Counted from the stretch's first letter, positions 12,200 through 23,893 are shown. The stretch is 64,000 nt of DNA from Dermanyssus gallinae (GCA_003439945.1 QVRM01006826.1:124001-188000); one strand, 5' to 3'. The notes: generated from the letters alone by a model not told the origin. Numbers and translations: made by a program.

Positions 12200-13215
12200 C
12201 TAAAAGTAGCCGGGATGCTCCATGATACCATAGTATCGATCGTTATATACGACCCCAACCTCGCTAAGAACATGTCCACCCCGTAACGTTGCTTTGATCG
12301 TCCAGTTGTGGATGTCGTTAGATTCTTTCTCACGCTCAAGTCGCTCAACGTCGACCACTTTCGAGCTGAGCCGCTCGAGGATAGCTCCAATATCCTTAAC
12401 GGTAAGATGCTTGTCCTGGTCAACTGAAAGCTGGTCAACCAACAGCAAATACCGGTCCGCCAGCTCCTCATCGTCCTCCTGCTGGCTTTCGCTCTCGGGT
12501 TCGTTGTCGGCAGTGACTGCGGTAGTGGCACGTGTCTCAGCGGCCCCCACGTGGGCCGCCTCAAAGTGAACGCTCTTCGACTGCGGCAGAGGCATTCCGC
12601 CGCCACCGTGTCCGAATACGCCTGGCGGACCAAACGCCATTTCGGGAAAGTCGACGATGGGCGAAGTGGCAGCAGCAGCAGCAGCAGAAGCAGCCGCCTT
12701 GTTCTGCTGCTGGTGCAACGACGAGCAGTGGAAGTCACACTCGGCATGATTATGCTTATCGTGTTTCGTGTCGCCGTGTTTCTTCTTGTCGCGTCGCGGC
12801 TCTCGGTCATGTCGGTCCGCTGTTAACGGCTGTCCTGGCACAGGTAGCGTTGCTAGCAGTGGTGGTTCGGCCCGATCGGTGGGCTCGCGGCCACTCCCTC
12901 CGTTTCCCCCTACTCCCAGCGGGCCCGGTAGGATCTGCAGACCCGGCGGCTGAGGTGACTTATTCCGCCCGCTGCTAGCCGTGCTGGGCCGACTGCCACT
13001 TTGACCCGACGCCAGGCCGCGGCCCGGCAGAACGACGCCGTCCGGAAGCACTTCGATCTTTACTTCGGGCGTTCGGCTGCGACGATCCTGCGGCTCCCAG
13101 GTGAGCACAACGGTCACCTTTCCCTTGTGCTCCATTATCTTCCACGAGGGAGCCGTATTGACAAGCTCGAGCGACTGCATAGCATCGCACACGATTTGCG
13201 GTATTGCATTAATGG
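12200..13215 (-). CDS. Drep2: CIDE-N gene, last coding exon
   Basis: The acceptor is a CAG after a T/G-rich tract, just before 13215, and the exon ends at the TAG stop at 12202-12200. The exon opens with two bases completing an alanine codon, giving AINAIPQIVCDAMQSLELVN. It includes a run of alanines (AAASAAAAAA) after QQQ, a basic His/Lys stretch (DKKKHGDTKHDKHNH), and an acidic ESESQQEDDEE segment before the conserved C-terminal helices. The other-frame readings in this GC-rich exon are shadows. Confidence 0.85.
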
Positions 13216-13620
13216 CTGCACACAGTGCACAACAAGTGTGTTATAGTACGCATCGTGTGTATGTATGTGTGTGCGTATACCAGCAGACGTGAGGACCACA
13301 ACAGCCCGTCCATAGCAGCGTGCAATAGAGAACATGGCCATAGTTATCATCACACAAGTCTACTTTCAATTATGAGCAAACGGCGAGCAAAACTTCTCTT
13401 TAGCGTTCACAACAACAATGACGGCCCATAAGCAGCGCAATTAATGTGGCCTTATAGCATTGGCTTTTGCATCGTGGGTAAGTAAATTTTATCCATAGAG
13501 ATAAACATAGCACATTAGAAAACACTCAAGCCATATTTGCAAAAGTATATTGAGATATGTAAAAATCACTCAGTAAATATAACGCAATACTTATTTAAAT
13601 CGAGTAAAAGGTAAAATCAA

Positions 13621-13658
<38 letters not shown>

Positions 13659-15120
13659 ATATGTGCGTAGCATACGTACGTATATACAAAGGCTTCGTTG
13701 AAAATGATAACTAATTAAATTTAACTAACCAGTTTTAATGGCTTCGACTGAGGGTGGTACCCAAGCCTCGCCGGGCGTTAGCAGCAGGAACACAGTGTCT
13801 CGTAGCAGACAAGAAAATGTTGCTTCATCCTCAACATCCGTCCCGTCGCATTCCAGTACGACACGCACATCCGACCGATGCAACTTCAAAAAACGACACA
13901 TTCAACAATAGCATCCAAATATTATTCTATTAAATTTAAATGTATACTTATTATTATGTTTATGATTATGTTTGCGAATTTGTTGATATAGGGCATTGTT
14001 TGAATGAACACAGCACTATCGTCATACATTAGCAAGAAATGTATAGCCTTTCTTAGACATTTTGTACAACAAAAACAATGTTCATTACCAGGATCATCCG
14101 AACATTACCACGGCCAGGTGTGGGTGGCCCTCTCCTGAGTGTTTTAGCAAGTTTCTTTGATGAGGCCACCTTATTAATAGATGGTGAACTCCGCCGGGGG
14201 ACTCGCAAGGTTGCGTCCGACAAGAGAACCCAAAAAGCTGTAGTAGTGGTAGAATAGAAAAAAGACTTCTATCTATAGCATGCACTAAATATGTTTTATC
14301 AGAATGCGCAAATAGGCCAGCTGAAATATATAACAAGTTTATCCTAGAATTCCTAGAACTGTGCCGCATCAGACACAGTCTCATTACAAGTATATTTTAA
14401 AAAAGGCCCAAACCTTGGCATCCAGGTTACTACAGAACGTAGATTCTTTCAAGAACCTCTGCAGGTGTCTGGTTCTCATGTAGTTCAAGCATCGACGGTT
14501 AAAAACCTGCCGACTCATTATAATATCAAAAAGGGAACACCACGAGGGTGGCTTACAAGGTACACGTGAGGTCCTCTTAGAAAAAGCATCAGTGGATAGC
14601 ACACTGCGATATATTTTACGGATGGGCCGGTGGGTGGATCCAAGGGGAAGAGTAGATGTATTTCGGGTCAGCGACAGCACGAAGACCAGCAAGCACATTA
14701 TCAACTGTAACCCGCTCAAGTTCGACTTAGCAGGTAGCCATATGTGCAGCATTGCTGCAAAAATAAAGTATCCATCGGGGAATCATGATCATCAGTGATT
14801 CACGTTCCACCATTTCCAGCACCCGGACAGTCTATCCATCAGTTCTCGCTTCATCTCGAGTGGATAATCTACTTTAAAGTTACTGCGAGCACCTTTGACA
14901 TTAAATGCATACGTGGAAGTCGACTGGCTGTCAGAAATGTTATACGTTGCTGCCACTCTTTGGAGTTTGTTAACTCTTGTCCTATCTTGGCATTCAGGCA
15001 TCACACAGGGACGACGTTCCCCGCGCATATAAATGAAACGGTACGGATGGGTCTTGTCTCTCATTACGGGCAAGTAGGTAATGTTCGAAGCCTGTCCGTG
15101 TATCTCAGCTGTGTTTCAGG

Positions 15121-15159
<39 letters not shown>

Positions 15160-16316
15160 TTATTCTCAGCCCTTTGTGTTTAAGGTTATTCTGGGGTTAA
15201 TCTATGGCCTTAACAGAACCTGGAAGCATGCTAAGAAGCATGGAACCTCCTCACGCAGGCGAATTTCAACCAGCTTGAAAGACATTTTTCATTACATATA
15301 AAGCGAGTACTTTGCTTGTCGATGCGAGCCGGAGCCGTCTTTCATAACAGGCACACCAGCTACTGAAATAATCCGACTTAGGCTGAAGATGCCGCGTACA
15401 GTACTTTATACATTTTTATTTCATAGTGGGAAGCTACAGTCGAACGCGCCAGGCGGGAGTCAGGCGTTTTTTTTAAAGCCGTCTTTAATGCTTTGCAGCT
15501 TTGGTCTGGTCCATGTGACAATCGCCACGTATACACCAGGTGCATGCAGCATGGTCACCACTACCTGGTATGTTCAAATGCCGTTTTTCACGAGAAGTAC
15601 GAGCTGTACATCTGCGAGTTATGTCTGCAGAGGTGTGCTAACTATCATGCAGTGGAATGTGCAGCACTAGAGCACAAATCGTTGCACTACTTCTCTCGCC
15701 GTAAGGGTGAGAGAGGTAAAGGATTATGAGGACAACCTTATAACAACGTTACACATATTCTTTTCTGAAAATTGATTCATTAAATAGATTTCGGCGTAAT
15801 TCCCACCAATGTATATTCATTTCAATTTGAGTGAAATGAACAGAATATAACTACTTATCATTTATAAGATCATTATGGAATATTCTGCTTCTTGGTAGGG
15901 ACATCGACGCCAACCCTAGCTCGCACTGCGCAATTTGCGGAAGTCACTACCAACCAGTACGTGACAGAATCATCTGTGAAAACTGTAAAACGCAGGTACA
16001 CACTCTGTATTTACTAAATCCCGGACGAGACGACTATATATCAGAACACCTGTTTCTATACCGATGTATCTGTAATAGTCTCAAAGTCGATACAATTTAA
16101 GAAATCCTGCACATGTGCTGCCCAAGATTGTCCTTCACACGGCACTTGGAAGCATCAGTCGCTTTGCTAGAGACACTAAATGTAGCCCATATAAAATATC
16201 AAATAAATGGTTTAAATAAAAATTATCTAAAACCTAATATCTGTGTATATAAACTCTTTTTTCATGTTTTAGGGCTTGCAGCGTACCTAACGCTGCAAAA
16301 CCTAGGGAGATGGAGG

Positions 16317-16351
<35 letters not shown>

Positions 16352-17320
16352 AACGTGCATTTTTACTCAACCGAGCTTTAGAATAGTGTGGTGTGGTAAC
16401 AGACAGCACTTTGTCTATAAATAATGTTACAGTCGTCGGCGGGACCACGTGGTGGAGATGGACTAAAATTCTATGATCTTGGGTTCGATACCAACCTGAC
16501 GCATAACGGGCAGATGCCGAGGACAATAAGAAGGCCGAGCACAGCCCAGTTATTCCAAATTTAAATACATATTATTATTGGCTCCCTAGCCGCAAGCCTG
16601 ATAAACTCAATCCGTTTCGCCCACATATCTAGCCTTGGTACTGCATTGTCGAACCCGCAGTTTAGGGCTTTAATGTTTTCGCTGCTCGTTCTTGTGGCAC
16701 GAACATGGCTGATGCAAACAGTCACCGTAAGCTGAGCTACAAAGAGGCGGCACCCATGAAGCAAGCACGCCACAATGCCGTAAATTATGTGCTTATTAAA
16801 GCCTTCAGACAGGACGGCTTTGCCTTGCGCGTCGAGTCAACACGTCTGTGCGAAAACATAATACCAGAAGGTATGACCCTAACCCCTTTGGCCATGGTGA
16901 AAGTGCTGATCTGGGACGTGGCGATCCGAAACACTTATGCAGCGAGATATACGCCAATATCCCGCATGAAAGGCGGCGTTGCACTCAAAGCGGAGAGGAA
17001 CTGGGGAGTGTCCCAAGACTCGGCACTGCGAAGTCTTGGGGAACGGACACTCCATCTGTTCGTTCATCATTGAGACATCGGGTGTGCGAAAACGGGAGGC
17101 CATGGCCATACACGGACAATCGGCCAGATCATCGAGAAGTTGAACGGGGACAAACGATCCACAGCGTTCCTAAGGCAGCGCACCGCCTTAGAAGTTAGCG
17201 TATGAACGCAAAAATGGTCTTGACTCGCTTCCGTAAGGAAGAGGTCTGGAGGATCTAATGCTTTTATAGGGAGTTCAATCAGTACATCTACCGGTTGGCT
17301 TTGATAACAAAATAAATAAC

Positions 17321-17366
<46 letters not shown>

Positions 17367-17588
17367 TATTACATGTTAAATAATGTTACAATTGTGAGGT
17401 CTAAACGTATTATTGCAAATTATTTAAATAAATATTTCACTCCATGGCGCCTAAAATAGATGCCGCGTTTCATCTGCAAACGGCCAAAGACAACGCTTGC
17501 CTTAAGAATTGACCCTCTCTTCGGTCGCTTGTAACCTCCTGAATTCGCTTACTCAAATCTTTGAGTAATGCTTCGGCTCTCTTGCTGA

Positions 17589-17643
<55 letters not shown>

Positions 17644-19057
17644 GGACAATACAATTGTGAGGTGTGAATATGACAATTATTATTATTAGCAGGTGTTGGT
17701 CATCCATTTAACAACAGTCTATTTGTAGGAGCGCCAAGAAACGACGCTTTCACGCGTCAAGACGATCAATCTGCAAACAGATGGTTGCCTTATAAGGCTC
17801 CTGACGGCTCGGATAAATGTGAGGTAACGATAATATTTACATTTACTTTTAAGGAACGATTTTTTCAGTGCCGTTTAATTCTATCACGAGTAGGCCATAA
17901 ATCACAAACAAAAATTATCTTGTTAAAGTTGCTAGACTCCTTAAAAATATTACCGCAACATAATTATAATTAAATTATGTAGCGGTGTACAAGCTGCAAA
18001 TTAGTAGCGTTTCTATAGAACACTTGAACCTGTGTTTATGCATGTAGCGCTGACTGACAAGTTTGCTATTATTTTCAAAAAGCTGCCCAGGATTCCTTTG
18101 AGAGAACCCAACAAAGCCAGACTCCTCTCCGAAATACACGCCTTGTTGACATTTGCAAAGATATATTGGTTGTACCAGTAGGTTTTTTAAAGTGGAAGTT
18201 TCGGGCATGCTTGAAGCACATGCTTGGCCGGCCGCTAGCAGCGATTAGTACGAGAAGCAGCGCTTAATTAGTAAATGACTCTAAAACAAATTGAGTCCGT
18301 GCTCTCCTTAGGTTCGAAATTACTCCAAAATATACCAGTGGATCATGCGATTCAAGTTTCAAGTTAAACATGCCAAACGAAGGAAATACGTGTCTACCTC
18401 AACAGAAAACGTTGAGCTTTCCCAACAACGAGTACGCGGCGGTTCCGAGTGAATAATCTGCTAGGCAATCACTCTATCCTCAAACGACCTCCTCACATAA
18501 CGAGACCTTAGCAGTTAGCCAGACAATCTTCGACTTACAGAAATACGTCGTACTGCAAACGTTGTTAATATTTATACAAATTCTGATTATTAGAAAATAA
18601 TAGGTCGTACACTCGGTATATCTCCCATCCTTCAGACTTTGTCAACTAGCTGTCCTGTGACGCTCACGACACTGGAACATCTCTGAGGGGAAATTCAGCA
18701 AAAAGCCGCTGCCTCAAAAAGCGCGCAAACAGGAACGCGCGCGTCTACAACACACGATTCATTCAGTACGAATAGATTGAGATTTGTCAGCATAAGTGAC
18801 ATGATCACCACCACCATAGTAATAATAATCATCATATTCATAATAGTGCCAGTAGTTGTAACCCAATATATATATATATATATATATATTAATAGAGAGA
18901 GAGGAGAGAGAGAGAGCCACACACTTACCTGGTGAGTATATCCGAGTTTGGCGCATGCGACCTCGATGAGCTCGGCAAGAGAGCCCGCAATGACGGCCTT
19001 GCGCAAGCGTCGATCTCCGCTCCACACCTTGAAGAGGCGCCGCGAGCCACCCTGCAT
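12200..19057 (-). CDS. Drep2: CIDE-N domain protein, DNA fragmentation factor-related (Drep-2-like)
   Basis: Three coding exons (19057-18929, 13883-13730, 13215-12200) join in phase (0, then 1) to 1299 nt, 432 residues plus stop. Residues 6-95 or so form a CIDE-N domain: RRLFKVWSGDRRLRKAVIAG from exon 1, then VRVVLECDGTDVEDEATF and DTVFLLLTPGEAW from exon 2. Exon 3 adds a conserved-looking segment (PSWKIMEHKGKVTVVLTWEP), a long low-complexity middle rich in Gly, Pro, Ala and His, and a well-ordered C-terminus (DQLSVDQDKHLTVKDIGAIL to MEHPGYF). CIDE-N domains pair with one another in the DFF40/DFF45 and Drep families. There is no CAD nuclease motif, so this is not the nuclease. The Drep-2 assignment rests on the CIDE-N plus distinctive C-terminus and is from memory. 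The start could lie upstream at 23908. Confidence 0.82.
13216..13729. other. Intron 2 of the CIDE-N gene
   Basis: 514 bases, GT...AG on the minus strand (donor GTTAGT at 13729). It holds a GT/TA-rich stretch near 13250-13280 and a (TA)n tract at about 13624-13653. No other element seen. Confidence 0.7.
13730..13883 (-). CDS. Drep2: CIDE-N gene, middle coding exon
   Basis: 154 bases encoding LHRSDVRVVLECDGTDVEDE onward to VEAIKT, the second half of the CIDE-N fold. The acceptor is TTTTTTGAAG and the donor is ACTG/GTTAGT. Phase 0 in and phase 1 out match both neighbours. Confidence 0.85.
14090..15850 (+). pseudogene. LINE-A copy 2, heavily decayed
   Basis: Plus-strand fragments align in order with LINE-A copy 1. 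At about 14120-14220 there is VGGPLLSVLASFFDEATLLI. At about 14900-15100 there is RLAVRNVIRCCHSLEFVNS and TGTTFPAHINETVRMGLVSH. At about 15190-15290 there is GLIYGLNRTWKH. At about 15500-15700 comes the C-terminal Cys/His region with DNRHVYTRCMQHGHHYLVCS. The YADD core is missing, a (TA)n tract at 15124 interrupts the frame, and stops and frameshifts are many. It ends near 15,840 in a sequence like the copy 1 3' end. It is antisense to the host gene, inside its intron 1. Confidence 0.75.
16437..16560 (+). repeat. tRNA-derived SINE-like repeat
   Basis: An A-box (TGGTGGAGATG at 16450-16460) fits TRGYNNARNNG exactly. A B-box (GGTTCGATACC at 16482-16492) fits GGTTCGANNCC exactly, 32 bases apart. 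No tRNA cloverleaf can be closed around them. This is an RNA polymerase III promoter arrangement typical of SINE heads; the body to about 16560 is a guess. Confidence 0.5.
16600..17270 (+). pseudogene. RLE-type retroelement relic, copy 3 (most diverged)
   Basis: Codons at about 16760-16960 read ARHNAVNYVLIKAFRQDGF, then EGMTLTPLAMVKVLIWDVAI. These line up with ARHAGINDTFSRALRSCGY and DGMTLTPFSRGKMLVWDATV of copy 1 at 28,061. The proline-aspartate of the nuclease motif has become PE. A later frame has NGDKRSTAFLRQR, matching TGDKRSAGFLRQR. Frameshifts separate the parts. GGAGTGTCC and CAAGACT at 17005-17021 recur inverted at 17032-17053, so this part could fold. Confidence 0.65.
17322..17366. 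repeat. (TTA)n microsatellite
   Basis: About 15 uninterrupted TTA units just beyond the RLE relic. Tandem triplets are a possible tail of that element. Confidence 0.9.
17588..17642. repeat. (TTA)n microsatellite
   Basis: About 18 TTA units, same register as the tract at 17322. The two are 220 bases apart and both are followed by AATTGTGAGGT within about 40 bases, so the segment was probably duplicated. Confidence 0.85.
18929..19057 (-). CDS. Drep2: CIDE-N gene, first CIDE-N exon
   Basis: Encodes MQGGSRRLFKVWSGDRRLRK and on to CAKLGYTHQ, the first half of the CIDE-N domain, ending CACCAG/GTAAGT. The first in-frame ATG is at 19057. The preceding bases also form a possible acceptor (CATGCAG/GGTGGC) that would start the exon at 19051 in phase 0 and join it to the mini-exon at 23894-23908. 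Both starts leave the domain unchanged. Confidence 0.85.
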
Positions 19058-19499
19058 GATGTCGTGCAATAAAGCACGGCCGTTAAATCCAATACGCCCC
19101 GGTCCTCTCAAAAACAATCTCCGAAGTAACTCACAATAAATAGCCCAATGAAATTGAAACGTCTACACTAACGCCCAGTGATCCAACCGAACTGTGACTT
19201 GAAATTGGCAGCGCTCATCATATGGGGGATCTGTCACACTGGCGCAGTCAATTGCTAAACAAGCAAGATAGCCTAGTTAAAATACTGCACCAACAAGCCT
19301 TCGCACCCCCGTATAGTGCTTCCGCGCCAAATCCCACTTCTGTCCTTTTTCAATTAAGGGAGGCTTTGGAAATACATAAGGCATATGCGTCGCTGGCAGC
19401 AACTAGTGTGGGACTAACCAACCCACTAAACCCCCCACCCGCAGGCTCAGACTGTGCGGCATTTTTTTAACACCGTGATATGCGCGTGGGACATAAGTA
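19058..19499. other. Region upstream of the first CIDE-N exon
   Basis: Either the 5' UTR or the beginning of a further upstream intron. A plus-strand frame at 19222-19470 (83 codons) may be a decayed gag start of the BEL/Pao relic beyond it, since GGCGCAGTC at about 19240 resembles a primer-binding site. This is not secure. Confidence 0.3.
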
Positions 19500-19552
19500 T
19501 TCCCGCTAACGCAGACTGGTGAGCGGGATAAACCTCAGCAGACGAGGCCGAC

Positions 19553-19571
19553 GGGGGGGGGGGGGGGGGGG
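19553..19571 (+). repeat. G19 homopolymer
   Basis: Nineteen consecutive G residues followed by GAGAGAG. It could form a quadruplex, and its length is likely to be unreliable in assembly. Confidence 0.9.
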
Positions 19572-20102
19572 AGAGAGGATGCTTTCTGTCATAAACTATG
19601 TAAACAGAATAACGGCCCAGATTCAGAAAGCATCGTCTGCTGGTGCGACACAATGCAACGATCAGGAGGGGAGAGGCGTGCCAAACCTGTATGGCGGGCG
19701 CCGAGTAAACATCAACATTGAAGATGGCGAGACACACGATTGCCTTCGAATAGCAAACCGGTTACGCAGTCCACTGCGTTTCAACCAAGCGGCAAACCCA
19801 GAAAGTGCTTGTTTTGTGAGTTTGAGGAACACGACTCTTGACGGTGCGACGAACTACTTACATATCAACAACGGTCGGGTATTACCCGAGACAAAGTACG
19901 ACAGTGTCATGTCTTGTTCGGATAACCGCATAACAATCGCGAGCGATGCCGCGGGACTAAGGCGTCCTGTCGCAAGTGCAAGACACCGGCGCATTATACG
20001 TCGATGCCCAATGCGTCTCGGGCGCCAGGGCCGGGCAAGGCAGGCCAGGCCAGTCCCAAATCGACTCTGTCGCGGGCAGCCACACTTTTTTAAGTTTTAG
20101 GG

Positions 20103-20285
20103 TAAAGTTTTCGGGCTGACCCTCAGCCAAGATTTAGCGTCCACGGAACTGTTCATCACATCACTGCTTCATAGACGGACTACCCCATAAATACAAATGT
20201 GTGGGGCAACACCTGCACCTACGTGTCTCCTCCGGTTGCGAGGCGGAGACTTAATCGACCCACCACGCCACCACCGGGCTCGTCA
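20103..20285 (-). repeat. tRNA-derived SINE, copy 1
   Basis: Shares about 180 bases with 49378-49554 in the same orientation, including GGGCTGACC, TATCTCCTCCGGT-like and CCACCGGGCTCG blocks. The minus strand starts GAGCCCGGTGG with a tRNA-like head. Its B-box is mutated (GGTGTTGCCCC). It lies inside the BEL/Pao relic, so it inserted later. Confidence 0.6.
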
Positions 20286-20464
20286 CACCGGTGATGTCTG
20301 ACCGATCGATGATGATCATGGTGGTGGCGCCATCGCCCCGCTGCTGCCGCCGCCGCAATCACTGGTATTCGCAGCATCCACCTTTGTTGCAGTCGTCTCA
20401 TCCAAAGCAATCACTCAGCTGGCCGAACTGAAACTAACGTCATGCAGCGGTACCGCGTTTGTCT

Positions 20465-20668
20465 TTTTTTTTTTTTTTTTTTATGGGGTGGAAAATGCAT
20501 TTACGCACACCCGCCGATATAATGACGGGTAGTGTGGGGCTAGACGCTCGGAGAAGGAGTACGCGACTCACTCTAATCCGAGCGCACTACCCACTAAAAA
20601 CACCCCCCCTCCCGGAACCCCCTCCTGGTTCGGAATTGTGAACCATTATACCTCGAGACCAGGAGGGA
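20465..20668 (-). mobile_element. 5'-truncated R1-like LINE tail with poly(A) and target duplication
   Basis: On the minus strand the segment ends in a run of about 19 A. The 13-bp ACCGCGTTTGTCT flanks it at 20452-20464 and 20669-20681. It contains TTTTTAGTGGGT and CCCCACACTACC, which also occur in the 3' UTR of the R1-like LINE at 36,700-37,705. It is therefore a roughly 200-bp truncated copy of that family or a close relative. Confidence 0.75.
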
Positions 20669-22990
20669 ACCGCGTTTGTCTGGCCAGTCGTAACTACGAC
20701 GACACACACCGAACGGGTGTGGGACATATCAGCTTGCAGATTAGCTATGCATTTTATGTTGACTCAACAGCTGTTTCCCACAACTTACCTACGTGCGAAC
20801 GTGAACCGCACGTATATGTACTGCGGCAACCTGTTACAACCTGCCGCCACTCCACCGCTTGGAATGGACCAGTTCTACAAAATAGTGAAATGAAGTTGAA
20901 CTGTGACAAGCGCATATGTGAGGCTCTGTTGGAGGCCAAGACGATACCTCTTGATTGGATTGTCGGCGATACGATTGTGGTCTGCTGTGCCGTGCCGTGC
21001 TGTGATGCTTCTGTTCGTGTGCGTAGCATTTGTTGTGCGACCACCCTCTCTAAGTCTGTCCAAGGAGAAGTACAACTGATATGGTCACTCGATGCTCTAT
21101 CGAGATCGAGTAGGCCACGGAAATCTGCAGAGTAGGTTGATGCTGCCAAACAGTTTCAAGAGAGTCTGACCTATGGCGGTGTCAACTACACTGACCAAGC
21201 GACCGCTTCAATTGACTCGCTAAGCAACAGCATTGAGACGGCAGGGAGGCGCCTCAACGAAGTTGGCGATGGTTACAAAGCTACGAAGTTTGGCGAATGA
21301 CCGGGCAGCATATTAGCGTGGTCACGAGAAAATGGTCTTCGAGGTAGCGCATCTTGAACTAATTGAAATATGACCTGCATAAGCCAGGTGCCTACTCAGG
21401 TCAACTCCAATAGTGTACGCTGCATCATCAAGCCGCGACGAAGCCACCCGACCAAAAAAACGACGCATTGTTTGCGACTTTTCGTGGACCGCGCGGGGCA
21501 GCTCTCACCTGAACAACCACTTACTTACTGCCCGGGTCTTATATTAAACATTGGTCTCATCAAACAACTAATAACCTTCCGACTGCACATGTTTGCACTG
21601 GCAGCTGATGTCATTGCTCATGTTAAGCAAGCTTGCAAGGTTACCAAACGCACGAAGCTGCCTACGGCGGTATCCGTATTCGACTAGGTGTGTTGGTTAT
21701 TGCTATTCGCTCTCTCGTGGCAAAATAATTATCCAAATTAAGGTGGAGCGATGCATTCAATTGGGGCGAGGATACCGTCCTTTTCACGAGGGGACCAACT
21801 CGAAATTAACCACCTCTCCGAACTACGCAATACTCGATGGCCAGGCTTACCAAACGCTACGGTGACAGTACGATTCCCGGCTGAGTGCGCTCTGCCGGTA
21901 GTGGCTCAAGCACGGCTACCGGCAGGGTAAGTCACGGTAACAGCCTCGTTTTCCACAGCCGGATCAGACTTCTGTGGCTCCCTCTACACTCTAGGGAAGG
22001 ACGACACCGCTAAAAGTCATATCGCTATTTTAACTTGCACGAGCATTAGAGCGATGCATACGTACAATGTCGGTGACCCGAAACTCATCAAGCGCTCCGA
22101 CGGTTCCGTGCCACTTAATCGGCCTGAATACACGTGATAACGCACAGAGGAAGATATTCTGTCCGAGAACGACTTGAAACGTCAATTTAAATTGCTCAAA
22201 GAAACTGAGGCTCAAGAAACGTTCGCAAAAGCCACATTTCCTGGTTCATCGACTATCCTCGAGCTCTATGGTATGGAGGCTTCTTTGAGAGTCTAATGAG
22301 TACTGTAACGACGCGCTACATAAAACACTCGGCCGCAGCCTCGTAAAATACGAGAAACTGCGAATGATCCTCCTAAAGCTCGTAATAATCAACGAACATT
22401 TATTGGCCCATGCTTAGCTACCGTTGGTCTATGATTAGCCGTCGTTCCAGCCGACTCATCCGAGGGGCTTATACTCCCATAAGCCGCCCTTGTGTCGCGC
22501 CAGAGGAACCACGTTCTCCTAGCACGAGCCACATGTTTCAAGAATCTCGTAGCGCGCCGACAGCCCGAATAAATGCTACAGCTGTGTAATGCGAACACCG
22601 ATCAAGGTGACCGAGCCCGACTACCTGCTCCGCGATGACGACACCCCGAGCTTCCGCTGCGATGGAACCCTGTGCGGACAGTTGTAGACCACTGTGGACG
22701 GGGCTGCGCGGTTCGTACATATCGTACGATTCACGAACGGACACGAAGCTTCCGCCGAGCCGCCCAGTTAGTGTACCTAAAAAGTCTACCTTAAAGGCTC
22801 CATAGGAATCGAATGGTGAAGCCAATGAGCTTTGTCGTGGCCACTCTCGCCAGCTGTCTCAACGGTATAAACAATGTCTACCTGGACCGACTTCCTGCCG
22901 ACAACTGTACAATGCCATGAAGCTGCAGGGACCCGGTGAAACAGTACTATTGTTTTGTTTCTGGCTCACACTCATTAAATAAAACTCATC

Positions 22991-23893
22991 TGTTCGGTTC
23001 CGCCTTCCACGTCGGTGGTTAACGTCTCGTGTTCTCACCTAAGCATAGGTAGCTATCTAACGGCCATGTACGTACATCTTTCATTCCGACCGTATACGTT
23101 TTCATAATCCAATTAAATCGATTCGCCAAACCAATTTTGCTATCCTTCGTCATTTCTGCCCCAGTAAGCTATCAACATGACAATACATTGTATGGCTCAT
23201 AAATAAAACTACGTACTTATGCACTTACGGCCGTAATGTACCAGATCTGTCGATATTGCCACAATGTGCCGCGTTCATCACTATTATTTTCGTCATTGTC
23301 GGATGCACGGCTCGTTATCGTCACTCACTTGCAGTATATTAGCTAGCTAGTGGTCAACAATAACAGCTATCCATGGATAGCCACATCCGACACCGGCTCT
23401 AAAAGAGCTTAGTTGCTGTCATCGGTCAGGAGGCGTCTCGAACATTATGTTTCACCAGAATATGCGTGTACGTGCAGAATACATCATCACGCACTTACGC
23501 ACTAAACATTGTGGCAAAGACACAAACAACTGCAGTAACGTTTTCAAGCTTGGCAGAGAATACCAATGTTTCCACCGCACGTGGTCGGGCGTCATTCAAT
23601 TAATGAGTGAAGGAAATTCTTCAATCAATAAGTGAGCCAATAAATGCCACGGCATAGCAAGTGAACAGGTAACAACAACAAAAAGAAAATCTCATTTACT
23701 GCCTGCTCAGTCAACGGCTCTCGCTCGAGGTCTCATTTGCGGCTCATTGCAGGCAATGTAGTGAACAATTGACGAAACTTTGCTTGATTCGGTCAGACTA
23801 CTGAAAAGTGGTGCACGAGTTTGACCAGTTACTTTGTTTCGACAGACAGACGGACAGACAGGCAGACAAAGCTTACTCAAACGGGTAACTTAC
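22991..23893. other. Spacer between the BEL relic and the candidate first exon
   Basis: No recognisable coding or repeat signature. A short plus-strand frame at 23447-23635 has no features. If the mini-exon at 23894 is real, this and the BEL relic are intronic. Confidence 0.4.

Larger units (their letters stand above)
13884..18928. other. Intron 1 of the CIDE-N gene
   Basis: A 5.0-kb intron with a canonical GTAAGT donor at 18928. Besides the elements listed separately (LINE-A copy 2, SINE, RLE relic, TTA repeats) it has (TA)n tracts at about 15124-15157, 16317-16349 and 18866-18889, the last near the donor beside a GA-rich run. The stretch 17,700-18,860 shows nothing I recognise. Confidence 0.6.
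19500..22990 (+). mobile_element. BEL/Pao-type LTR retrotransposon relic
   Basis: Decayed plus-strand remnants occur in the expected order. A gag zinc knuckle (C-x2-C-x4-H-x4-C) begins at about 19806 and is followed by CRKCKTPAHYTSM near 19970-20006. Next is the protease-RT linker, LIWSLDALSRSS then FQESLTYGG (about 21080-21180). RT-like codons CLRLFVDRAGQLSP and LITFRLHMFALAADV follow (about 21465-21610). AATAAA lies at 22978-22983, perhaps in the 3' LTR. Stops and frameshifts are frequent and I could not pair two LTRs. It was later hit by a SINE and by an R1-like tail. The family call rests on motif order recalled from BEL elements. Confidence 0.55.

Noticed and set aside
12106..12978. Several long frames overlapping the last CIDE-N exon on both strands
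   Set aside because: They are shadows of the GC-rich real exon; only the frame continuing from the CIDE-N exons is conserved-looking and phase-consistent.
16437..16510. Functional tRNA gene
   Set aside because: A and B boxes are present but no acceptor stem or cloverleaf closes; a SINE head is the better reading.
17322..17642. CRISPR-like periodic repeats
   Set aside because: They are plain trinucleotide microsatellites with no spacers, in a eukaryotic genome.
19222..19470. 83-codon plus frame as a gag gene with a primer-binding site
   Set aside because: The primer-binding similarity is only about nine bases and no LTR pair was found.
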